A DNA stretch of 32,572 bases from positions 1 to 32,572 of the forward strand of contig CAZAEB010000003.1 in NCBI GenBank assembly GCA_964484095.1, read 5' to 3'. The notes under the pieces were generated by a model. That model did not search any database. It had not been told where the DNA came from and saw nothing but the letters and a program-made list of their open reading frames with translations. The DNA comes from CAZAEB01 sp964484095. Its GTDB lineage: Bacteria > Patescibacteriota > Microgenomatia > UBA12405 > BS750m-G30. Position numbers and translations under genes: made by a program. Positions 25,324-31,641 of this stretch are shown piece after piece (within the stretch, counting starts at the first letter, position 1; every line of letters begins with the position of its first letter).

Positions 25324-26825
25324 TGTTTAAAATCAAAAAATTCATCCCAGAAAAACCACTGCTGATTTTAATCGCAATAAATATAATTCTATATATTCCT
25401 GCACTTTTCGAACCTGTTTCTTATGGAGATGAATGTATATATTTGGTATTAGGAAACGCTTTTAGGAAAGGATTAGTTTTTTACCGAGATATTCACGACA
25501 ATAAACCGCCACTCCTTTATTTGACTGCCGCCATTAGTGGAAACAGTCTTTTTTGGTTTAGGTTAATTTCGATAGTTACCAGTCTTGTTCATATTGATCT
25601 GGTTTATAGCTTGATCAAAAAACTTACCAAAAACAAATATCTGCCCATTTTAGGAGGAATCATTTTTTCCGCTCTGCTTTTAATTTTTGAAGGTAGAGTC
25701 GCCAATGGAGAAATTTTCATGACCGCTGCGGCTACCTTGGCGGTTTATCTTCTTTTAACTAGACCAGAAAAAAGCAATTTTTCTTGGGGGATAATTATTG
25801 GAGGAATATTTAGTGTCGGTTTTCTCTACAAGATCCCGATTGCCTTTGATTTTGTCGGCATAATCTTAGCAATATTTTTCCTTACAATAAAATCGGTATC
25901 TAAAAAAAGCTTTCTAAAGGTTTTAAAAGACAAAAAACTCTGGGGAATGATTGCCGGTTTTTCTGCTCCAATACTTCTGAGCATTATCTACTATGCCACT
26001 AAGGGAGCTTTTACTCCTTATGTTCGTTCCGCCTTAATGCAAAACATCGGATATCTTTCTTCCTGGCAGGGCGGAAGCAGTGAGTTATTTATCAGATTAG
26101 AAATATTGGCCATTCTCACCGCTGCCACCTTTTTGGCAAGAAAAATTATTTCCAAAGAAATACTATTTTTCTTTACCTGGTTTACTTTTTCCCTTTTTGG
26201 GGCTCTTCTCTCCACAAGACCCTATCCTCATTATTTAATTGAATCTTCTCCCTCAATAGTGATTCTTGCCGCTCTTTTAATCAACAGGATTCTCGCGATT
26301 AAGCCGGCAGGAAAAATTAAAAATCCTGGGGATTTCATTCTTCCTTTGGTCGCCATTGGCATGCTCATTTTCTCACACAACCATTACCAGTTTTGGCGCT
26401 ATCCCCAGCTTTCATACTATCAAAATTTTGCAAAAAAACTGATAGGGGCAAAAACCAACGAAGAATATATTTCATATTGGGGATACCGGGCTTTAGAAAA
26501 CCAAAAACTGGCCAAGTTTGTCAAAGAAACAACTTTGCCAGATGAAAGTATTTTTGTATGGGGAGAAGCCTCTTGCTCCTATGCCCTATCAAACCGACTT
26601 CCCCCAGGAAGATATGTGGTTAACTATCACATATCTGATTTTGATGGTTATGAAGAAACTTTAAAAGCGATCGAAAACAAAAAACCAAAACTAATAATAA
26701 AGATGAAAGAAGAAGAAAAACACTGGCCAGAGCTGGACCTATATCTTGAAAAAAACTACCTTCCTTTAGTGTCAGACCAGCTTAAAGATAGGATTTTTCT
26801 TCTAAACAAAGCTAATTTTCAATAA
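25323..26825 (+). CDS. GT39/ArnT-like membrane glycosyltransferase
   Basis: 500-aa polytopic enzyme with a first helix (about 12-29), then SYGDECIYLVLG with D36-E37, and DIHDNKPPLLYL (about 57-68), a pattern shared by GT39/ArnT-type transferases that use polyprenyl-phosphate sugars. About 11 helices are followed by a soluble C-terminal part carrying IFVWGEASCSYALSNRLPPGRY (in part). Its start is coupled to the preceding GT-C gene by the TAATG overlap, so the two are co-expressed. Acceptor unknown; surface glycan assembly is inferred from neighbours. Confidence 0.85.
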   Translation: MFKIKKFIPEKPLLILIAINIILYIPALFEPVSYGDECIYLVLGNAFRKGLVFYRDIHDNKPPLLYLTAAISGNSLFWFRLISIVTSLVHIDLVYSLIKKLTKNKYLPILGGIIFSALLLIFEGRVANGEIFMTAAATLAVYLLLTRPEKSNFSWGIIIGGIFSVGFLYKIPIAFDFVGIILAIFFLTIKSVSKKSFLKVLKDKKLWGMIAGFSAPILLSIIYYATKGAFTPYVRSALMQNIGYLSSWQGGSSELFIRLEILAILTAATFLARKIISKEILFFFTWFTFSLFGALLSTRPYPHYLIESSPSIVILAALLINRILAIKPAGKIKNPGDFILPLVAIGMLIFSHNHYQFWRYPQLSYYQNFAKKLIGAKTNEEYISYWGYRALENQKLAKFVKETTLPDESIFVWGEASCSYALSNRLPPGRYVVNYHISDFDGYEETLKAIENKKPKLIIKMKEEEKHWPELDLYLEKNYLPLVSDQLKDRIFLLNKANFQ

Positions 26826-26828
26826 AAA

Positions 26829-26837
26829 TGTTAAAAT
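26829..26837 (+). promoter_or_regulatory. extended -10 element upstream of the GT2 gene
   Basis: TG-T-TAAAAT just after the preceding stop, with no clear -35. The expected start would leave a leader of about 30 nt before the ATG at 26874. A purine-rich AAGAGGA at 26848-26854 lies 19 nt from the ATG, too far for a standard ribosome binding site. Confidence 0.4.
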
Positions 26838-26873
26838 ATCCACCACTAAGAGGAATCTGACCGGCTACTAACC

Positions 26874-28376
26874 ATGAGCAGGAACAAAAAACAAAAATCA
26901 TATCGTATTTGGGAAATAGTTCCTGGACTTGTTTCCTGGATAATTATTCTTTTCCCACTTTGGGGATCTTTTTTTATGCCCAAAGTGGTTGCATATTTTA
27001 TTATTAGTTTTTTAATCTTCTGGTTTTACCAATCTTTCAAATCGGCATTTTTAGGAATTAAGGGATATTCGAAAATAAAGGCTGATGAAAAAACAAACTG
27101 GAAAAAACGATACAAGAAGGAGAAAAAGGCAAACTGGTTAGCCTGGAAAGATATTCGACACGTGATTATCATTCCCAACTATCAGGAAAAGATAGAAACT
27201 TTAAAAAATCCTCTTAATTCACTGGCTCGACAAAAAGATATTGACAAGAAACAGATTTTTGTCGTTCTTGCCATGGAAAGTAGAGCCGAACCGGATGCCA
27301 AAAAACGAGCTAAAACCTTGATTAAAATGTACCAGAATATATTTGGAATGATAATTACCACCTATCACCCTGACGGAATTATCGGCGAAATTAAGGGCAA
27401 GGCTTCAAATGAAGCCTATGCTGCTAAATATTTTAAGAAAAATATTATCGACAAATTGGGGTTAGATATAAAATACCTCACCGTCTCAAGCTGTGATGCT
27501 GATATAAAATTTAACCCTAAGTATTTTTCTGCTCTTACTTATAATTTTTCTAAAAACCAAAACAGATATATTAGATTCTGGCAATCGCCAATCTTCTGGT
27601 ACAACAATCTTGATAAAGTTCCCAGCCCAATAAGAATTGTGGGAGTTATTGGAAACATTATCCACATAAGCAACCTTCAAGAACCAGACGGGTTGTTTTT
27701 CAACTATTCCACCTATTCTCTTTCATACAAAATGCTCGATGATGTTGGCTACTGGGACACAGATATTATTCCCGAAGACTGGCACATTTTCCTTCAATCA
27801 TTTTTCGGAAAAGAAGGAAAGGTTAAGGTTAATCCCATCTTCCTTCCCACCAGTATCGACGCCCCGGAAGGAAAAACCTACGCAGAAGCTCTTAAAAACC
27901 GCTATCTCCAAGCTCAGCGCCACGCTTGGGGAGCTACTGATTTGGCTTTTGCTGTTGACCAGGCCAAAAAACATCCGGAAATTCCCTGGCGAGTTAAACT
28001 GCCACGAATATTTAAGATTTTAGAAACCCATCTCATCTGGTCAACCAACTGGTTTATTCTCACCTTGGGAGCTCTGCTTCCTACCCTGGTTAATCCAAAA
28101 TTTATGCAAACTTCTTTAGGTTATAATCTTCCTAAGTTTTCTCAACTGATTTTGACCACTTGCCTTCTGGCTTTGGTAGTAACTATAATTCTTGATTTGC
28201 GACTTAGACCAGAAGAGCTAAAAAATAAAAGCTTGAAAGGTAAAATATTAGAATTTGCTCAATGGATACTGATGCCCATTGCCACCCTTTTTATGGCAGT
28301 TTTACCAGGACTGGACGCTCAAACCAGGTTGATGCTGGGAAAAAGAATTGAATATAAAGTAACTAAAAAAATCTAG
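26874..28376 (+). CDS. membrane-bound family 2 glycosyltransferase
   Basis: 500-aa processive-type GT2 enzyme. Two N-terminal helices (about 12-55) precede a GT-A catalytic domain with IIPNYQEKIETL near residue 98, the metal-binding D208-A-D210 (SSCDADIKF), the acceptor-base pair E301-D302 in IPEDWH, and Q348-R-H-A-W352, equivalent to the Q/RxxRW motif of cellulose/hyaluronan synthase-like enzymes. Three or four C-terminal helices follow. It uses a nucleotide sugar on the cytoplasmic side. Its position between GT-C genes and a WecA-like gene suggests a surface polysaccharide or glycolipid pathway. The product cannot be deduced. Confidence 0.87.
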   Translation: MSRNKKQKSYRIWEIVPGLVSWIIILFPLWGSFFMPKVVAYFIISFLIFWFYQSFKSAFLGIKGYSKIKADEKTNWKKRYKKEKKANWLAWKDIRHVIIIPNYQEKIETLKNPLNSLARQKDIDKKQIFVVLAMESRAEPDAKKRAKTLIKMYQNIFGMIITTYHPDGIIGEIKGKASNEAYAAKYFKKNIIDKLGLDIKYLTVSSCDADIKFNPKYFSALTYNFSKNQNRYIRFWQSPIFWYNNLDKVPSPIRIVGVIGNIIHISNLQEPDGLFFNYSTYSLSYKMLDDVGYWDTDIIPEDWHIFLQSFFGKEGKVKVNPIFLPTSIDAPEGKTYAEALKNRYLQAQRHAWGATDLAFAVDQAKKHPEIPWRVKLPRIFKILETHLIWSTNWFILTLGALLPTLVNPKFMQTSLGYNLPKFSQLILTTCLLALVVTIILDLRLRPEELKNKSLKGKILEFAQWILMPIATLFMAVLPGLDAQTRLMLGKRIEYKVTKKI

Positions 28377-28380
28377 ATTT

Positions 28381-28755
28381 ATGAAATCTTTTCTTACTAA
28401 TCTCTTTGGTAGTCTGGGAAAAATATGGCTCAATAGAGCAATTGCCGCTCAAATAAGAATCACTATACTGCTAGTTTTTGCCCAACTAGGAATAATAATT
28501 TTTTCATATCCTAGTCTTCCCCCAGAAATTCCTCTATTTTTCAGCCGACCCTGGGGAGAGTCACAACTGATCCAGCCGCTACTGATAATAGTTCTACCAG
28601 TTTTTTCCCTTGTTTTTTTAATCGTCAATTCCTTAATCGCCAGCATGTTTTTAGACAAAGAAACATTTTTGTCTCAAATTCTAGTCTTTGGAGGAGTTTT
28701 GTTTGCCACATTTAACACTATCGCCTTAATAAAAATAGTTCTTTTGATGATATAG
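28381..28755 (+). CDS. small three-helix membrane protein (DUF1648-like motif)
   Basis: 124-aa integral membrane protein with three hydrophobic segments (about 23-42, 65-88, 97-122). Between the first two lies YPSLPPEIPLFFSRPWGESQ, which resembles the 'LP-x-x-I-P-x-H-x-x-x-x-G' core of DUF1648 proteins, with F in place of the usual His. It starts 4 nt after the GT2 stop and is followed closely by the WecA-like gene, so it is probably in the same transcript. No biochemical function is known; an accessory to the neighbouring membrane glycosyltransferases is possible but unproven. Confidence 0.7.
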   Translation: MKSFLTNLFGSLGKIWLNRAIAAQIRITILLVFAQLGIIIFSYPSLPPEIPLFFSRPWGESQLIQPLLIIVLPVFSLVFLIVNSLIASMFLDKETFLSQILVFGGVLFATFNTIALIKIVLLMI

Positions 28756-28769
28756 TTTAATTAAATACC

Positions 28770-29837
28770 GTGGTTAACCTACTCAGCCAACCATTCTTAA
28801 TCGCTTTTTTAATCTCCTTTACCACCACCCCCCTGGTAATTTACATATTCCAAAAAAAAGGCTGGACGGAAAAACCAGATAAGAAAAAACACCCGAAAAT
28901 AATCCATACCCGCCCTGTTCCGCGCAGCGGAGGAATACCAATATACCTTGCCATTTTTATTGCCACTTTGATTTTCCTTCCTCTAGACAATCATCTTCTT
29001 GCCATTCTTATTGCCGGATTAATAAACTTGGTAATTGGCATTGTCGATGATCTTTTTGATATCAGTCCCTACTTTCGCTTGGGAACAAACACCCTATCTG
29101 CTCTAATAATCATCGCCGGGGGAATCGGGATTGCTTTTATCACCAACCCCTTTGGAGGAATTCTTCATCTTGACCAGCCCCAGCTAACTTTTAATCTTTT
29201 TGGTCAGGTAAGAAATATTTGGTTAATCTCTGATATTTTTACGATTGTTTGGATTATCTGGTGCATGAATATTGTCAGTTGGTCAGGGGGAGTCGACGGC
29301 CAACTGCCAGGATTTGTAACTATCGCAGCAATAACCATCGGTGTTTTAAGCTTGGGATTCAGTCAAGACATTACTCAATGGCCGGTAATAGTTCTAGCTG
29401 GAGCGGTAGCCGGAGGATATCTTGGTTTCCTTCCTTTTAATATTTACCCTCAAAAAATCATGCCCGGTTATAGTGGAAAAAGCTTGGCGGGTTTTTTCCT
29501 AGCTGTTCTGGCAATTCTTTCCGGAGCCAAAGTAGCTACCGCCATTTTGGTTCTGGCCGTACCAATGATAGACGGAATAATAACAATAATAAGAAGACTA
29601 GCTAAAAAACACTCTCCATTTTGGGGCGATGCAGAACATCTTCACCATCTAATGCTAAAAGCTGGTATCCCAAAACCAAAAATTGCCATCTATTATTGGC
29701 TTTTCTCGGCGTTGCTGGGAATGATTGTTCTTAATCTAAACAGCGAGCAGAAATTCTGGACCTTTGCAATGCTTTTCCTTATGGTAAGCGGAGGAATAAT
29801 TATCGTTCGAACAATGATAAATAAAAAGGGAAAGTGA
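28770..29837 (+). CDS. WecA/MraY-like polyprenyl-phosphate sugar-1-P transferase, divergent
   Basis: 355-aa membrane protein (about ten helices) of glycosyltransferase family 4 (PF00953), which joins UDP-linked HexNAc-1-phosphate to undecaprenyl phosphate and starts envelope glycan synthesis. Present: KKHPKIIHTRPVPRSGG (about 39-55), D93-D94-x2-D97, and the H290-L-H-H293 loop. Two core motifs deviate: the usual N-x-x-N-x-x-D-G-x-D-G is NIVSWSGGVDG with Gly173-Gly174 replacing D-G, and the usual M-G-D-x-G-S is M231-P-G-Y-S-G-K, with the metal-binding Asp replaced by Tyr. Start is GTG; an extended -10 TG-A-TATAGT lies at 28748-28756. It converges with the PEGA gene 5 bp away. Confidence 0.85.
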   Translation: MVNLLSQPFLIAFLISFTTTPLVIYIFQKKGWTEKPDKKKHPKIIHTRPVPRSGGIPIYLAIFIATLIFLPLDNHLLAILIAGLINLVIGIVDDLFDISPYFRLGTNTLSALIIIAGGIGIAFITNPFGGILHLDQPQLTFNLFGQVRNIWLISDIFTIVWIIWCMNIVSWSGGVDGQLPGFVTIAAITIGVLSLGFSQDITQWPVIVLAGAVAGGYLGFLPFNIYPQKIMPGYSGKSLAGFFLAVLAILSGAKVATAILVLAVPMIDGIITIIRRLAKKHSPFWGDAEHLHHLMLKAGIPKPKIAIYYWLFSALLGMIVLNLNSEQKFWTFAMLFLMVSGGIIIVRTMINKKGK

Positions 29838-29842
29838 AGATA

Positions 29843-30682
29843 TTATTCTTCGACCTTTTCAGCATAGGTTCCAGAAATCCAGCCCTCTTCGCCTTGCTTA
29901 TACTCAATCTGGTACCAACCGGATTTCTCATCTAGCAGTAAAAATTGATCTCCTGGATTAACTTTAGCCGCTTCGCTTGCTATTGTAGAAGGTTCCATTC
30001 TCACCCGAAGCCAACCAGTAGGAGTGTCACTAATAACCACATAAACGCCCTCCAGTTCTGTTTCTGCCCCATCTTTATTCTCTTCGTCTTCTTGCTGTTC
30101 AGCCAAACCAACATCCTCTTTGGCAAGCTTAACCTCAACCATGAGCCGATAACCACCCAAGCCGCGAGTTAACACCTCTATACTTTTATATCCCGGATGA
30201 GAAATTACAATTTTCCTGTCACCAACAGAGATATCATCCAGCTTAACCGGAGCAAACCCTCTCATTTGGCCATCAACAGTAACCGACACCCCATCAGGAA
30301 TAGAAACTAAAACTAACCCTGCTTTATTTTTATCACCAGTTTTTTCGAGATAAAGAACCTGGCTTTCCTCTTTTTCCAAGTCAGCATTAAACTGCTTATC
30401 AACTATTAAACGAGTATTGGGATTAATTGTCAGTCTTTTCTCCCAAGTCCCCAAAGTTGAATCTTCCGGAACTAATTTCAGATCAACATCACCGGGCTTT
30501 ATTGTTTCGCTCTCAAATGGACTAGTACCAACCTCTTTGTCATTTAGAAAAACCTTTACCGAGGGTGTAGTATTTATTTGAATCGCCGCTTTTTTGCCGG
30601 CAAAAGCGCCTCCCCAAACAGCAAAAGCAACCAGGCCGACAAGTAAAACAATAACAGCGGGAATAAGTATCTTTTTATTCAT
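29843..30682 (-). CDS. membrane-anchored PEGA-repeat and SH3 domain protein
   Basis: 279-aa envelope protein. A signal-anchor helix spans about residues 5-24, followed by two PEGA-type beta domains (about 34-96, with VKVFLNDKEVGTSPFE; and about 121-187, with VSVTVDGQMRGFAPVKL and the terminal HPGYKS pattern), an acidic linker (about 192-210) and a C-terminal bacterial SH3 domain (about 212-277, with TGWLRVRMEP, SGWYQIEY and EGWISGTY). PEGA and SH3b domains commonly bind cell-wall material, so a wall-associated role outside the membrane is likely. It is monocistronic, driven by a promoter whose -10 box lies 6 nt before the ATG. Confidence 0.85.
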   Translation of the reverse strand: MNKKILIPAVIVLLVGLVAFAVWGGAFAGKKAAIQINTTPSVKVFLNDKEVGTSPFESETIKPGDVDLKLVPEDSTLGTWEKRLTINPNTRLIVDKQFNADLEKEESQVLYLEKTGDKNKAGLVLVSIPDGVSVTVDGQMRGFAPVKLDDISVGDRKIVISHPGYKSIEVLTRGLGGYRLMVEVKLAKEDVGLAEQQEDEENKDGAETELEGVYVVISDTPTGWLRVRMEPSTIASEAAKVNPGDQFLLLDEKSGWYQIEYKQGEEGWISGTYAEKVEE

Positions 30683-30688
30683 AAAACA

Positions 30689-30717
30689 AGTTTAACAAAA
30701 ACAATAACCGCTGACAA
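30689..30717 (-). promoter_or_regulatory. promoter of the PEGA/SH3 gene (leaderless)
   Basis: Minus strand: TTGTCA (30712-30717), 17-bp spacer, TAAACT (30689-30694) preceded by TG-T (extended -10). The -10 box ends 6 nt before the ATG at 30682. The -10 contains a GTTAAAC heptamer like those in front of the RHH-Nudix gene, but only as a single copy. Confidence 0.7.
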
Positions 30718-30734
30718 GAAAGGATGCTTATCAT

Positions 30735-30763
30735 TTGCCTAAAAATAACTTATTTGCTAAACT
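30735..30763 (+). promoter_or_regulatory. tRNA-Ile promoter
   Basis: TTGCCT (30735-30740), 17-bp spacer, TAAACT (30758-30763) with TG-C extension. The expected start near 30770 leaves a 5' leader of about 8 nt for RNase P removal before the mature tRNA end at 30778. Confidence 0.72.
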
Positions 30764-30777
30764 CAAACCATTCTAAA

Positions 30778-30851
30778 GGGTGCGTAGCTCAGCTGGCTAG
30801 AGCGCCGTCCTGATAAGACGGAGGTCCCAGGTTCAAGTCCTGGCGCACCCA
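30778..30851 (+). tRNA. tRNA-Ile (anticodon GAT)
   Basis: A complete cloverleaf of 74 nt. The acceptor stem GGGTGCG (30778-30784) pairs with CGCACCC (30844-30850), with discriminator A851. The D-arm is GCTC/GAGC, the anticodon stem CCGTC/GACGG encloses loop CTGATAA with anticodon GAT (30812-30814), and the T-arm is CCAGG/CCTGG around TTCAAGT. The 3' CCA is not encoded (ACA follows), so it must be added by CCA transferase. A T-rich stretch (TTTTGTTTT near 30864) downstream may end transcription, but no clear terminator stem is seen. Confidence 0.97.
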
Positions 30852-30910
30852 CAATAGATTGTTTTGTTTTATAAAGCACGTAAGTTTCTGCAATTTTTTA
30901 ACTTCGTATT

Positions 30911-30939
30911 TTGACAAATTAACACAAACATCTTAAAAT
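30911..30939 (+). promoter_or_regulatory. consensus promoter of the RHH-Nudix gene
   Basis: Perfect TTGACA (30911-30916), exactly 17-bp spacer, TAAAAT (30934-30939). The expected start is near 30946, inside the repeated boxes that follow. The leader is about 24 nt and has no Shine-Dalgarno. Confidence 0.85.
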
Positions 30940-30940
30940 A

Positions 30941-30967
30941 GTTTAACTTAGTTAAAACAAGTTAAAC
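30941..30967 (+). promoter_or_regulatory. putative operator: three boxes at 10-bp spacing
   Basis: GTTTAAC (30941-30947), GTTAAAAC (30951-30958) and GTTAAAC (30961-30967) begin exactly 10 bp apart. The first is the exact reverse complement of the third, and the second is a near direct copy of the third. They cover the predicted transcription start, directly after the -10 box and before the ATG at 30970. One-turn phasing of short boxes is the usual arrangement for ribbon-helix-helix repressors, and the gene that follows encodes such a domain. Operator function is inferred. Confidence 0.65.
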
Positions 30968-30969
30968 AA

Positions 30970-31641
30970 ATGAGCAGAAAAACAAAAGTTGTTGGATTTT
31001 CTTTACCACCGGAAATCTACCAAAAATTAGAACAGGTAATAAAAACCAAACATAAAACACGAAGCGAATTTTTTCGAGAAATAATCGATGCTTATTTCGA
31101 AACTGTTAAAGATCAAACATCTCAAAAAGTAGATGCTATTAATATCGGTGAAACCGACTTGGCAAAAGTTTTAAAATCCTACTGGCTTTTAAGATCTAAA
31201 ACAAAACTTGAAGTTATTACAATCGGCCTAGCTATTATCGTTAATGACCAAGATAAAGTTCTAATTGGCGCGCGAAAGAATAAGGATTTATGGGTCGAAA
31301 ACCTGACCTGGGTTTTTCCAGGAGGCAACTTAAAATCGCTAAATTTTGAACAAGAGATTAAAAAAACAGTAAAACGAGAGACTGGTCTTTCTATTGATGT
31401 TAATTGTCTTGTTGCAAGTCGAACATATCCAGATTCCGGCTTTAAACCTGTCAATATTGTAGGTTTGTACTTCTACTGTACTCTTGGCAAAAACCAGTCA
31501 GCCAAACCAGGAGGTGACCTATCCCAATTAAAATGGGTACAACCAATAGAGGTTTTTAAATATTTCACCACTTCAACTTGTGATGAAGTAACTAAATTCC
31601 TGACAACAATCGAAAAAGGGACAAAAATCAACCAAACATAA
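30970..31641 (+). CDS. ribbon-helix-helix/Nudix fusion, likely transcription regulator
   Basis: 223-aa two-domain protein. Residues 5-45 form a CopG/Arc-type ribbon-helix-helix: strand KVVGFSL, helix PPEIYQKLEQVIKT, then TRSEFFREIIDAYFE. A linker (about 46-78) leads to a Nudix fold (about 80-215: ITIGLAIIVNDQDKVLIGAR, TWVFPGG). The Nudix box at 118-140 is degraded: against G-x5-E-x7-R-E-U-x-E-E-x-G-U it has G118, L124 for Glu, K132 for Arg, T133 for Glu, R136 for Glu, and keeps E137, G139 and L140. Loss of metal-binding Glu residues argues for ligand sensing, as in NrtR regulators (Nudix plus winged helix), rather than hydrolysis. Promoter and phased boxes upstream suggest autoregulation. The 3' end overlaps the convergent redox gene by 14 bp. 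Target genes and ligand are unknown. Confidence 0.8.
   Translation: MSRKTKVVGFSLPPEIYQKLEQVIKTKHKTRSEFFREIIDAYFETVKDQTSQKVDAINIGETDLAKVLKSYWLLRSKTKLEVITIGLAIIVNDQDKVLIGARKNKDLWVENLTWVFPGGNLKSLNFEQEIKKTVKRETGLSIDVNCLVASRTYPDSGFKPVNIVGLYFYCTLGKNQSAKPGGDLSQLKWVQPIEVFKYFTTSTCDEVTKFLTTIEKGTKINQT

Noticed and set aside
30690..30696. RHH-Nudix operator box in front of the PEGA gene
   Set aside because: Only one GTTTAAC heptamer is present, and it is part of a normal extended -10 element; without phased partners it is likely coincidental.
30852..30910. Intrinsic terminator after tRNA-Ile
   Set aside because: A T-rich run follows, but the nearby ACAAT/ATTGT match has only a 2-nt loop and cannot form a convincing stem.
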